64,000 nucleotides of DNA, taken from contig NZ_JMPL01000007.1 of assembly GCF_000735365.1 (NCBI RefSeq), positions 21,809 through 85,808 of the forward strand. Direction: 5' to 3'. The notes under the pieces were generated by a model. It did not search any database, was not told where the DNA came from, and saw only the letters and a program-made list of their open reading frames with translations. Made by a program: the position numbers and the translations under genes. Each line of letters starts with the position of its first letter. Within the stretch, counting starts at the first letter, position 1. This DNA is from Kluyvera ascorbata ATCC 33433 (GTDB lineage Bacteria > Pseudomonadota > Gammaproteobacteria > Enterobacterales > Enterobacteriaceae). Positions 45,408-54,114 of the stretch are shown in pieces.

Positions 45408-47273
45408 TTATTCGTTATCTTTTATTACCACCAGCGGCTCAATATCGCTCTCTTTCTTAATCACCAGAGATTCGTCACCGCGTAAACAGGTGCCGCCATA
45501 ATTACCGCCGACGGTAAAGGTACATACTTGAATATATTTTCCTGCGACGTTTGGCAAGCACCAAAGTTGCTGGTAAATATTTTTTCTATCAACAAATTTA
45601 CCGCTGGTTTGGTCCAGCAGCCGATCGTTCCCGCTGACCAGGTCGATATTACTGCCGCAGCGGCCGGAAATAGGCTTAATCGCATAACCCGTTTTTGCCA
45701 GATGTTCACTAACTTCGAAATCCGTATCCAGCAGATACGGATGGTTAGGAAACAGTGACCACAGCACCGGCAGAATGGCTTTGTTGCCAGGAATAACCGT
45801 CCACAGCGGTTCAAAAACCATCACTTCCGGGCGCAGCAGCACGTCAATCAGGCGCACTTCGTTATCCGGGTTACCGGTACGAATCGGCACGGCAGCATAT
45901 TCATCTTCGTCGACTTCGCGCACCTGTTCGATGGCGGTTTCCCACGCCCAGGTTTTCCATACGCAGTTCACCAGACGACCATCACCGTCAATCAGTTGAC
46001 CGGCGGCATCCCAGCGCAGTTCGTCGAGGCCATAGAGAATTTTGCTCTCAAAGCCCGCCTGCTCAAGGGCACGCTGCATAAACTGGGCGTGGTAATTCTC
46101 TTCCAGATCGTTGTCCTGCATGATGTGCACAAACGGTCTGGCCTGGCTGTGCTTCCACGCGCCCACCAGCTCGCCCAGCAGGTCTTCAGCCGGGTTGTGA
46201 CCGTTACCGCGATATCCCGTTTTCAGCCATTGTTCGAGGATCAGGCCACCTTCGGTGTGGCAGGAGGCGGAGTCGGCGTTGTATTCGTAAACCTTCAGCC
46301 CACGTTCGTCCATGCAGAAGTCCATGCGCCCAGTGATCATGTCGTGGCGACGACGCTGCCAGGAGAGGCGCAGACGCGGCCAGAGGATTTTCGGGATGTC
46401 GAACAGCGCCAGCAGGTTGTCATCACGCATCACTTTGTCGGTGGCGTGGAGATACATCAGGTGCATCTCGTTGGTCGCTTTAATCAGCTCCTGCTCGGCG
46501 CTTTCCGTCATGGTGAAGTACTGGTACGGATCGGCGTTGATCACATGACCGTTGGCGGCAATATACGCCTGCTGGAGCGAGTCTTTTTCGTCCAGCCATT
46601 TGCCGTCGAACTGACCGTTGTTCTCAAGGCGCGCCCCGCCAAGCTTCAGCGCTTCACCGGCAATCGCCGGCTGCGGCAGGCCGTAGCGCGCATCATCGGT
46701 CTGAATCATCCAACCCAGAATGGTGGTGTCGTCAAAGGTGTCCTGCAGCGTGTAGTGACCGTCTTTGACTTCGAGCGTCAGTTCGCGGGTCCACTGTTGG
46801 CCTGCGGGCAGCGGCGAGTGCAGCACATTCTGTTCCGCAATACGCACCTTATTGCCCAGCAGTTGGGTCACCACCGCCACGTGGCCGGTTTCATTAAACT
46901 CACCGCCCTTTTGCCAGATAAGCAAAGAGCCGACGAGCGGCGCGCGGCGAGAGCCGTTAGCGAAGGCCTGGAGCGGGAGAATGGCGTCGTTCACCACCTG
47001 ACGCAGATAGCGCAGCGAGAAAATCTCGTAGGCCATGCCAACGTCGGTGAAGACAAATCCGTAGTTGATAAACAGGAAACGGCGGGCAAACTCGACGCAC
47101 TGCCACTTGTGGCCCATGTATTCGTTGTCGATATAGCTACGAAACGATGCGTCATCAGGCATGTCGCCCGGTTTTAAGCTGCTGTAATTTGAAGAGTAAA
47201 TCGCTACGCCACCCGGCGCATACCCCAACAACGTGCCAAATGGGGCGTCACTATTGGTACTTCCCTTGCTCAT
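45408..47273 (-). CDS. gss: bifunctional glutathionylspermidine synthetase/amidase
   Basis: Joins glutathione to spermidine (C-terminal synthetase) and hydrolyses the conjugate (N-terminal amidase). 621 residues (E. coli 619). The amidase CHAP domain holds the catalytic Cys in HKWQCVEFARRF (about residue 60) and His in ETGHVAVV. The C-terminal ATP-grasp part has FCMDERGLKVYEYNADSASC, RCGSNIDLV and the end NYGGTCLRGDESLV. Genes for its substrates, gshB and speC, are also in this window. Same place as in E. coli. Confidence 0.96.
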   Translation of the reverse strand: MSKGSTNSDAPFGTLLGYAPGGVAIYSSNYSSLKPGDMPDDASFRSYIDNEYMGHKWQCVEFARRFLFINYGFVFTDVGMAYEIFSLRYLRQVVNDAILPLQAFANGSRRAPLVGSLLIWQKGGEFNETGHVAVVTQLLGNKVRIAEQNVLHSPLPAGQQWTRELTLEVKDGHYTLQDTFDDTTILGWMIQTDDARYGLPQPAIAGEALKLGGARLENNGQFDGKWLDEKDSLQQAYIAANGHVINADPYQYFTMTESAEQELIKATNEMHLMYLHATDKVMRDDNLLALFDIPKILWPRLRLSWQRRRHDMITGRMDFCMDERGLKVYEYNADSASCHTEGGLILEQWLKTGYRGNGHNPAEDLLGELVGAWKHSQARPFVHIMQDNDLEENYHAQFMQRALEQAGFESKILYGLDELRWDAAGQLIDGDGRLVNCVWKTWAWETAIEQVREVDEDEYAAVPIRTGNPDNEVRLIDVLLRPEVMVFEPLWTVIPGNKAILPVLWSLFPNHPYLLDTDFEVSEHLAKTGYAIKPISGRCGSNIDLVSGNDRLLDQTSGKFVDRKNIYQQLWCLPNVAGKYIQVCTFTVGGNYGGTCLRGDESLVIKKESDIEPLVVIKDNE

Positions 47274-47429
47274 GAACCTTCCTCAAACATACCGTGCGAT
47301 TTTCTCGCCCGCACGTTGAAATTAATCCAACAAAAGTGGATTAATCATACACCCGTGTATGCGAGGATGACCCATCAGAGGCAAAAATTTTCATCCCCAA
47401 AATGCACTTTAAAAACATCAGGAGTCCAC

Positions 47430-47978
47430 ATGAGTTTACAGGCACAGCCGCTAGTCTGGGGCCATGGAACACGTACCTTCGAAGTGTTTCTGGAACCCAC
47501 CTGCCCATTTTCCGTTAAGACTTTCAACAAGCTGGACGCGCTGCTCGACCTCGTCGGTGAAGAGAATGTCAGCGTCAAAATTCGTTTGCAGTCGCAGCCG
47601 TGGCATCTGTTTTCCGGCGTGATTGTGCGCTGTATTCTTGCCGCCTCTACGCTATCCGACGGTAAAGCGGCGGCGCATAAGGTGATGAAAGCGGTTGCCG
47701 ATCATCGCGAAGAGTTTGAGTTTACCGACCACTGCAGCGGCCCGAATATGGACGCCACGCCGCAGGAGATTATCGCGAGGATTGAGCGCTACAGCGGCGT
47801 ACCGTTAGCCGCGGCGTTCGCCAAACCTGAGCTGCAAAAAGAAATTAAATGGCATGCTCGATACGCGCGCCAGAACGGCATTCACGTCTCCCCCACCTTT
47901 ATGGTCAACGGCCTGGTACAGCCGGATCTGGGCAGCGGTGACGACGTCAGCGTCTGGGCGGCACGGATTTTTGCCTGA
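47430..47978 (+). CDS. DsbA-like thioredoxin-fold protein with CxxS motif
   Basis: 182 residues, cytosolic (no signal peptide). A thioredoxin-fold start TFEVFLEPTCPFSVKTF has C25-P-F-S28, i.e. only one active-site cysteine. The cis-proline loop HVSPTFMVNG near the end is typical of the DsbA/FrnE-like group. ATG 47430 is preceded by GGAG; an open frame from 47316 runs through the promoter. Divergent from gss and 51 bp before yghU, so a glutathione-linked redox role is likely. E. coli K-12 lacks it at this site. Confidence 0.8.
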   Translation: MSLQAQPLVWGHGTRTFEVFLEPTCPFSVKTFNKLDALLDLVGEENVSVKIRLQSQPWHLFSGVIVRCILAASTLSDGKAAAHKVMKAVADHREEFEFTDHCSGPNMDATPQEIIARIERYSGVPLAAAFAKPELQKEIKWHARYARQNGIHVSPTFMVNGLVQPDLGSGDDVSVWAARIFA

Positions 47979-48029
47979 AGCTGCTAAACTTCACTACCTC
48001 AACACATCATCAAAATAAGGCGAGCGATT

Positions 48030-48899
48030 ATGTCAGAGAACACCTATCAGCCACCCAAAGTGTGGGAATGGAAGCAAAACAACGGCGGCGCATTTGCCAA
48101 TATTAACCGCCCGATTTCCGGTGCCACTCATGAACAAGCGCTGCCGGTGGGCCATCACCCGCTCCAGCTTTACTCTCTGGGCACGCCCAACGGCCAGAAA
48201 GTCACGATTATGCTGGAAGAGCTGCTGGCGGCAGGCGTTACGCAGGCAGAATACGATGCATGGCTGATTCGCATTGGCGAGGGCGATCAGTTCTCCAGCG
48301 GCTTTGTCGAAGTAAACCCAAACTCGAAAATTCCCGCCCTTAGCGACCATTCCACCACGCCGCCGACTCGCGTGTTTGAGTCCGGCAATATTCTGCTCTA
48401 TCTGGCGGAGAAATTCGGTCACTTCCTGCCAAAAGATCCGGCAGGGCGCACCGAAACGCTGAACTGGCTATTCTGGCTACAGGGCTCAGCCCCGTTCCTC
48501 GGCGGCGGTTTTGGTCACTTTTATAACTATGCGCCGGTGAAGATTGAGTACGCGATTGACCGCTTCACCATGGAAGCGAAGCGTCAGTTAGACGTCCTGG
48601 ATAAACAGTTGGCTCGTGGGCGCTATGTGGCGGGCGAAGAGTACACTATCGCCGACATCGCCATCTGGCCATGGTACGGCAACGTGGTGTTGGGCAACGT
48701 GTATGGGGCGGACGAGTTCCTGGATGCACAGAGCTACAAGAACGTCATACGTTGGGCGCAGGACATCGCCAGCCGTCCGGGAGTGAAGCGCGGTCGTATT
48801 GTTAACCGCACCAACGGCCCGCTGAACGAACAGCTGCACGAGCGTCATGACGCCAGTGACTTCGATACCAATACCGAAGACAAGCATCAGCAATCATGA
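48030..48899 (+). CDS. yghU: glutathione S-transferase-like disulfide-bond oxidoreductase YghU
   Basis: Nu-class GST fold protein with disulfide-bond reductase activity toward glutathionylated substrates. 289 residues (E. coli 288). N-terminal thioredoxin-like domain with LYSLGTPNGQKVTIMLEEL and the NPNSKIPAL and FESGNILLYLAEK glutathione-binding parts; all-helical C-terminal domain with FLGGGFGHFYNYAPVKIEYA. Probably cotranscribed with the CxxS thioredoxin-fold gene. Confidence 0.95.
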   Translation: MSENTYQPPKVWEWKQNNGGAFANINRPISGATHEQALPVGHHPLQLYSLGTPNGQKVTIMLEELLAAGVTQAEYDAWLIRIGEGDQFSSGFVEVNPNSKIPALSDHSTTPPTRVFESGNILLYLAEKFGHFLPKDPAGRTETLNWLFWLQGSAPFLGGGFGHFYNYAPVKIEYAIDRFTMEAKRQLDVLDKQLARGRYVAGEEYTIADIAIWPWYGNVVLGNVYGADEFLDAQSYKNVIRWAQDIASRPGVKRGRIVNRTNGPLNEQLHERHDASDFDTNTEDKHQQS

Positions 48900-48903
48900 T
48901 GAG

Positions 48904-48929
48904 AAACCGGGTGCCAGGCACCCGGTTTT
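48904..48929. terminator. bidirectional terminator between yghU and yghW
   Basis: Stem AAACCGGGTG/CACCCGGTTT with a 5-nt loop, followed by TTTTA, at the convergent ends of both genes. Confidence 0.8.
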
Positions 48930-49218
48930 ATTGACCTTCCAGCCGGTAGCCCGCCATAAAGTAGCGAACGGTGGTGCTGGAATCGTGCTCTTTAAAGAAA
49001 TCCATCACCATCTCTTTATCCAGCCCGTAGCGGCGCGTCAACACGCCCGCCTCCCAGGCACTCAGTTGGCGATCGCCGGTTTTCTCAAACATACGGTGCG
49101 AAAAACCCAGCACAAAGCCACGCTTATAGTCGGTGCAAAAACCGATGACCTTCTGCGCGCTGTCGGCATAAGGTGCCTTCAGTCCCGCAATTAACCCTTT
49201 GCCAAAATGGTTATCCAT
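48928..49218 (-). CDS. yghW: DUF2623 family protein YghW
   Basis: 96 residues (E. coli YghW 95). [21 protein letters not shown] start and [21 protein letters not shown] core match the family. Function unknown. Convergent with yghU. Confidence 0.9.
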   Translation of the reverse strand: MDNHFGKGLIAGLKAPYADSAQKVIGFCTDYKRGFVLGFSHRMFEKTGDRQLSAWEAGVLTRRYGLDKEMVMDFFKEHDSSTTVRYFMAGYRLEGQ

Positions 49219-49421
49219 CTCTACGCCCTCAATCGTTATATATAAAATTATATAGCGATTTTTTGAGCGATGGTAGCGCTATTTAAGGGCTACCCCCTAA
49301 GAGGAATAAAGCGCGTCTTTTTCATCCCCAACCCCGACAGTGTGATCGACACAACGGGCATTAATCACAAAAATAAGTACGCTAGGAACAGTGTTTCAAA
49401 ATAAAAAGAGAAGGAGACCTT

Positions 49422-50462
49422 ATGGCCTGGCAAGCAAACCCAGCCCGTTACGAACAGATGCAGTATCGCTACTGCGGCCGCAGCGGGTTGCAGCTTCCTG
49501 CACTGTCCCTCGGCCTATGGCACAGTTTCGGCCATATCAGCGCCCTCGACGGCCAGCGCGCCCTGCTGCGCAAAGCCTTCGACTGCGGTATAACCCATTT
49601 CGACCTTGCGAATAACTATGGGCCGCCGCCGGGCAGCGCAGAGGAAAACTTTGGCCGCCTGCTACGAGAGGATTTTGCAGGCTATCGTGACGAACTGATT
49701 ATCTCCACCAAGGCCGGTTACGATATGTGGCCTGGGCCATACGGCTCCGGCGGTTCACGTAAATATCTGCTGGCGAGCCTCGATCAAAGCCTGCAGCGTA
49801 TGGGGCTAGAGTACGTTGATATCTTCTATTCCCACCGCGTTGATGAGAAAACACCGATGGAAGAGACCGCGGCGGCATTAGCGCAGGCGGTGCAGAGCGG
49901 TAAAGCGCTTTACGTCGGAATCTCTTCTTATTCTTCCGAACGTACTCAGGCGATGGTTGAACTGCTGCGTGAGTGGAAAATTCCGCTGTTAATTCATCAG
50001 CCATCTTACAACCTGCTGAACCGCTGGGTGGATAAGAGCGGCCTGCTGGATACGCTTGAGCAAAACGGCGTGGGCTGTATTGCCTTTACTCCGCTCGCGC
50101 AGGGGCTGCTGACCGGCAAATACCTGAACGGTATTCCGGAAGGTTCTCGCATGCAGACGGAAGGCAAAAAAGCGCGCGGTCTGACGGAGAAGATGCTGAG
50201 CGAGAGCAATCTCAACAGCCTGCGTTTGCTGAACGACATGGCGCAGCAGCGCGGTCAGTCGATGGCGCAGATGGCGCTAAGCTGGCTGCTGAAAGACCGT
50301 CGCGTAACGTCCGTGCTGATTGGCGCGAGTCGCCCGGAGCAAATTGAAGAGAACGTGAAGGCGCTGGAAAACTTGAGCTTCTCGGCAGAAGAGCTGACGC
50401 AGATTGATAAGCATGTGGCAGATGGGCAGTTGAATCTGTGGCAGGCGTCGTCAGATAAGTAA
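49422..50462 (+). CDS. gpr: L-glyceraldehyde 3-phosphate reductase (aldo-keto reductase) YghZ
   Basis: NADPH-dependent aldo-keto reductase of the AKR14 type; reduces L-glyceraldehyde 3-phosphate and methylglyoxal in E. coli. 346 residues, the same length. Catalytic tetrad positions are in HFDLANNYGPPPGS (D, Y), STKAGYDM (K), and YSHRVDE (H). Strong ribosome site AAGGAGACC. Known names: yghZ, gpr. Confidence 0.94.
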   Translation: MAWQANPARYEQMQYRYCGRSGLQLPALSLGLWHSFGHISALDGQRALLRKAFDCGITHFDLANNYGPPPGSAEENFGRLLREDFAGYRDELIISTKAGYDMWPGPYGSGGSRKYLLASLDQSLQRMGLEYVDIFYSHRVDEKTPMEETAAALAQAVQSGKALYVGISSYSSERTQAMVELLREWKIPLLIHQPSYNLLNRWVDKSGLLDTLEQNGVGCIAFTPLAQGLLTGKYLNGIPEGSRMQTEGKKARGLTEKMLSESNLNSLRLLNDMAQQRGQSMAQMALSWLLKDRRVTSVLIGASRPEQIEENVKALENLSFSAEELTQIDKHVADGQLNLWQASSDK

Positions 50463-50474
50463 AAGTATGAACAT

Positions 50475-50551
50475 GTAGGCCTGATAAGCGTAGCGCCATC
50501 AGGCAGCCCGGCGCACATTGCCGGATGGCGGCGATGCCTTATCCGGCCTAC
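50475..50551. repeat. inverted REP pair after yghZ
   Basis: GTAGGCCTGATAAGCGTAGC (from 50475) and the inverted unit ending CTTATCCGGCCTAC (to 50551) face each other between convergent yghZ and yqhA. Same units as at 12205-12283 and 18306-18382. Confidence 0.85.
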
Positions 50552-50579
50552 AAACGTACCGGATAAGGTATTTATATCG

Positions 50580-51116
<537 letters not shown>

Positions 51117-51144
51117 CTATGCAACATCATAACAACAGATGTAT

Positions 51145-51654
51145 TCACACATCATGAGGACGAATAAACGGTCGCTGATAGTCTGGCCACACCAATCCCA
51201 CCAGCTCCGGATAGGCTTCGTTGGCGAACTCCTGATAGCACTGTTTTAAACTCTGTACCACCGGATCAACCGGCGCAACGCGCTCACCTTTCAGGCAGCG
51301 GCGTTTGATTTCATCATAATATTCATAAACCGCCCCGTTCAGATTACGGCAGCGATCCTGCGCTTCAAACAGCCCTGGGGTTTCTTTTAATTCGTCTATC
51401 GACATCCGCTTAATGGTTGATTGCAGAAAGTCGATATACTCATGATTAATACGCCAATACCACACGGGAGTGATGCTGCTCATCAAGCTGGCAAAATGGT
51501 TTTCACCTTCATCTTTGCTGAGCGGCGCAGGGGCCAAAGGGGTAACGGTTTCATTATTGGTATCGGATGACTCGTTATTTTGACCATACAGAAAAATTAA
51601 AATAACACCGGTGAGTAGCAGTAACACCATCACAAAATAAATAATACCGCTCAT
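51145..51654 (-). CDS. membrane-anchored hypothetical protein
   Basis: 169 residues, not recognised. One N-terminal hydrophobic helix (about residues 3-25, IIYFVMVLLLLTGVILIFLY), a short acidic/proline linker with NESSDTNNETVTPLAPAPL, then a helical soluble domain of about 115 residues with two cysteines (DRCRNL, KRRCLKG) and one more in KQCYQE. ATG 51654 has GGAGAAAACC upstream. Divergent from the two-gene unit at 51758-52599, suggesting a common function. Confidence 0.7.
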   Translation of the reverse strand: MSGIIYFVMVLLLLTGVILIFLYGQNNESSDTNNETVTPLAPAPLSKDEGENHFASLMSSITPVWYWRINHEYIDFLQSTIKRMSIDELKETPGLFEAQDRCRNLNGAVYEYYDEIKRRCLKGERVAPVDPVVQSLKQCYQEFANEAYPELVGLVWPDYQRPFIRPHDV

Positions 51655-51757
51655 GGTTTTCTCCACTTTTTTTGATTTTAAAAGTGCGCCATGATAATGT
51701 CAACGAACCTCACTATAATAAAAAACACTTTCCAGCCCCTCGAAAGATGACAGGTAT

Positions 51758-52153
51758 ATGATTGCTGAAACCCTTATCCCAGCCCGTTTCTGTATCCCAG
51801 CCATAGAGGCTGAGCCGCAGGATATGAAGGCCAGCACGCAGGCAGAGCCGGAGAAGGCTACCCTTGCAGACTGGCAGGATGAGATATTGATAAGCGGTGG
51901 CCAATCACGTAACCCATTGCTGGAAGAGCGTGACCGTCATATAAAGGATAGATTATATCGCGTCGCGAAAATTGAAGCCTTTGCCCTTATGCTAAATAAC
52001 CTGGTTGTTCAGGGAGAGATCTCTTCACTGGAGTTAAGTCAAATTATTGAGTTAAAAACCCAGGAGATAAATGATAATGGCAATGAAATTTGGCTTAATT
52101 TAATGACGCAGGAAAAAGTCACACCGCTGTTTTATAATTTAACGGATAAGTAA
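51758..52153 (+). CDS. hypothetical protein, first gene of a coupled pair
   Basis: 131 residues, not recognised. A proline/acid-rich N-terminal 40 residues, then a helical part LLEERDRHIKDRLYRVAKIEAFALMLNN and IIELKTQEINDNGNE. No signal peptide. Weak ribosome site. Its base composition is AT-richer than that of the flanking xylosidase gene. The next gene starts two bases after its stop. Confidence 0.65.
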   Translation: MIAETLIPARFCIPAIEAEPQDMKASTQAEPEKATLADWQDEILISGGQSRNPLLEERDRHIKDRLYRVAKIEAFALMLNNLVVQGEISSLELSQIIELKTQEINDNGNEIWLNLMTQEKVTPLFYNLTDK

Positions 52154-52155
52154 GT

Positions 52156-52599
52156 ATGAAACTTGTCGATGTTAATCAGGCTAATATATCGTTAAGCCCA
52201 CAGATAAGCGATGAGACGCTTCTTCAGCGTAACCTTCAGGCGCTGCGCGACGAAAAAAGCGCTGAGGGTCGGCGTATCTCCAGCCCTTCCGTCCCGCTCA
52301 CCGCCGCGCTGGTCAAAATGAAGTGGAAAAACCGCCGCGAAATTTATGCCTATCAGGTCAAAGAAGAGATCTTTGGCGCAGCCCTTTGCGAAGTGATGGA
52401 ACGTTACCCGCACCTGCGCGATAAAATTCTCGCCCACACCGAATCCTGCTATCAGCATGTGCTGAGCCGCGAAACCGCAACGCTTGAAATCAGCCGCGGC
52501 CTCGCGGATGGTGATTACCGCACCTCAAACGTCATCCTTAAACTGGATAAAGAAGACGAAAAACCTCCCGTTCAACCGGTGATATCCGTCGCGAAATAG
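52156..52599 (+). CDS. hypothetical protein, second gene of a coupled pair
   Basis: 147 residues, not recognised. Mainly helical and charged, e.g. LLQRNLQALRDEKSAEGRR and YQVKEEIFGAALCEVMERYP, with a proline-rich tail DEKPPVQPVISVAK. GGAT lies in the preceding stop region, so translation is probably coupled. Its 3' end overlaps the convergent xylosidase gene by 28 bases. Confidence 0.68.
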   Translation: MKLVDVNQANISLSPQISDETLLQRNLQALRDEKSAEGRRISSPSVPLTAALVKMKWKNRREIYAYQVKEEIFGAALCEVMERYPHLRDKILAHTESCYQHVLSRETATLEISRGLADGDYRTSNVILKLDKEDEKPPVQPVISVAK

Positions 52600-54104
52600 T
52601 CAAAAGCACAAGACCCCTGCGGTGAATCCGCCTCAAGCGCAAGCGCCACTAGCCCGATTTTCGCGCCGACCCACTTACCTTTTCCCGCCGCAAAGACTGG
52701 CGTCACCGGCTGCCAGATTCCCCCTTGTTCACACCAGGCGAAACTGCAAATGCCTCCGTGGGTGACGCTAACACTAAACGCGCACGATGCGCTATTTATC
52801 TGCGCAATGACCCGACGGCTTTCGCGCACCACGCCGGCATCGCTCATCCAGCCAGTGACCCAAAGTAACTGATGATATCCGCCCTGCTTTTCAAGCAGCA
52901 GCGCCGCGTAGCGCTCACCGTAAATAATCAGGCCGCCGCTATCGCCATTTCCCGCTGCGTTTAGCGTCAACGCCGTTCGGGCAGTAAACTGCCACGCCGG
53001 GAATTTTTGCAAAAGCAGATTCGGTTGCCAGTAAAGATTACTTTTACCCTCAGTCTGCACCAGCGGATAACAGCGTAAATTCAGTTGATGACTTCCCGGC
53101 AACAGCCAACCAGGATTAGGGTTCGCCTGCCACTGCCACTGTAAACCAGGCACGCCTCGCGCAAAATCGTCATCGGTTTGCGGCAAGCGTCGTGCCGATG
53201 GCGGCAGGCTTGCCGGGCGCGGCCAGCGCATCACCGGCTGACCTTCCCCTTCATCACCCATCGGCTCACCGATACGTGGCCAACCGTCCTGTTCCCAGCG
53301 CATCGGCTGCAGGTGGACAATACGTCCGTAGAGGTGCGCATCCTGGAAATGCACAAACCAGCATTCGCCGTCATCCAGTTCCACCCAACCGCCCTGATGC
53401 GGGCCATTCACCGGTGTATCGCCCTGGAACAACACATTTCTGGCCTCCCACGGGCCGGCCATACTGCGGGCGCGCAGCACAGTTTCCCAGCCCGTCTCCA
53501 CGCTGCCCGCCGGGGCGAAAATGTAATACCACCCGTCGCGCTTGTAGACCTTCGGCCCTTCCAGCGTCGGCTGATCGCAGCTACCGTCATAAATGATACG
53601 ACCTTCGCCAAGCAGGGAAGTCCCATCCGGGGACATGGCAAACAACTGAAGCTTGTGCTTGATGCCGCTGCGGCTATGAGCAAAGGCATGCACCAGCCAG
53701 GCGTCACCGTTGTCGTCCCAGAATGGACAAGGATCAATCCAGCCTTTCGCCGGTTGCACGCAGTACGGTACGCTCCATGTTCCCCAGGGATCGTCGGTCT
53801 GACACATGAAGATTCCCTCATCCGGCGTGCTGAAAAACACCCATAGCTTGTTGTCATGCCAGCGAATTGATGGGGCCCATACACCTTTTCCCGGCTGATA
53901 TTCGTCATAGCCGGGCAGCGGCAGCGCATCAAAGACGTGGTTAATAATCTGCCAGTTGATCAGGTCCGTTGAATGCAGAATCGGCAGCGCGGGCATATGG
54001 TTAAAGCTGGAAGAGACCATAAAAAAGTCGTCCCCAACTCGGACGATATCCGGGTCGGAATAGTCCGCGCACAAAATCGGGTTCTGATACTCAGATTGCG
54101 TCAT
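52572..54104 (-). CDS. GH43 family beta-xylosidase/arabinosidase
   Basis: 510 residues. Five-bladed propeller of glycoside hydrolase family 43: catalytic base D17 in YSDPDIVR, pKa-modulating D124 in WIDPCPFWDD, general acid E182 in TLEGPKVYK. A C-terminal beta-sandwich (about 330-510) follows, as in YagH/XynB types. No signal peptide, so it acts on imported xylo-oligosaccharides. 10 bp after the GPH transporter gene on the same strand. Confidence 0.92.
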   Translation of the reverse strand: MTQSEYQNPILCADYSDPDIVRVGDDFFMVSSSFNHMPALPILHSTDLINWQIINHVFDALPLPGYDEYQPGKGVWAPSIRWHDNKLWVFFSTPDEGIFMCQTDDPWGTWSVPYCVQPAKGWIDPCPFWDDNGDAWLVHAFAHSRSGIKHKLQLFAMSPDGTSLLGEGRIIYDGSCDQPTLEGPKVYKRDGWYYIFAPAGSVETGWETVLRARSMAGPWEARNVLFQGDTPVNGPHQGGWVELDDGECWFVHFQDAHLYGRIVHLQPMRWEQDGWPRIGEPMGDEGEGQPVMRWPRPASLPPSARRLPQTDDDFARGVPGLQWQWQANPNPGWLLPGSHQLNLRCYPLVQTEGKSNLYWQPNLLLQKFPAWQFTARTALTLNAAGNGDSGGLIIYGERYAALLLEKQGGYHQLLWVTGWMSDAGVVRESRRVIAQINSASCAFSVSVTHGGICSFAWCEQGGIWQPVTPVFAAGKGKWVGAKIGLVALALEADSPQGSCAFDYFATDITG

Positions 54105-54114
54105 CTCACTCTCC

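Noticed and set aside
45996-47177. 393-codon open frame antisense to gss
   Set aside because: Shadow of the intact gss gene, with no family resemblance and a His/Val/Arg-rich composition.
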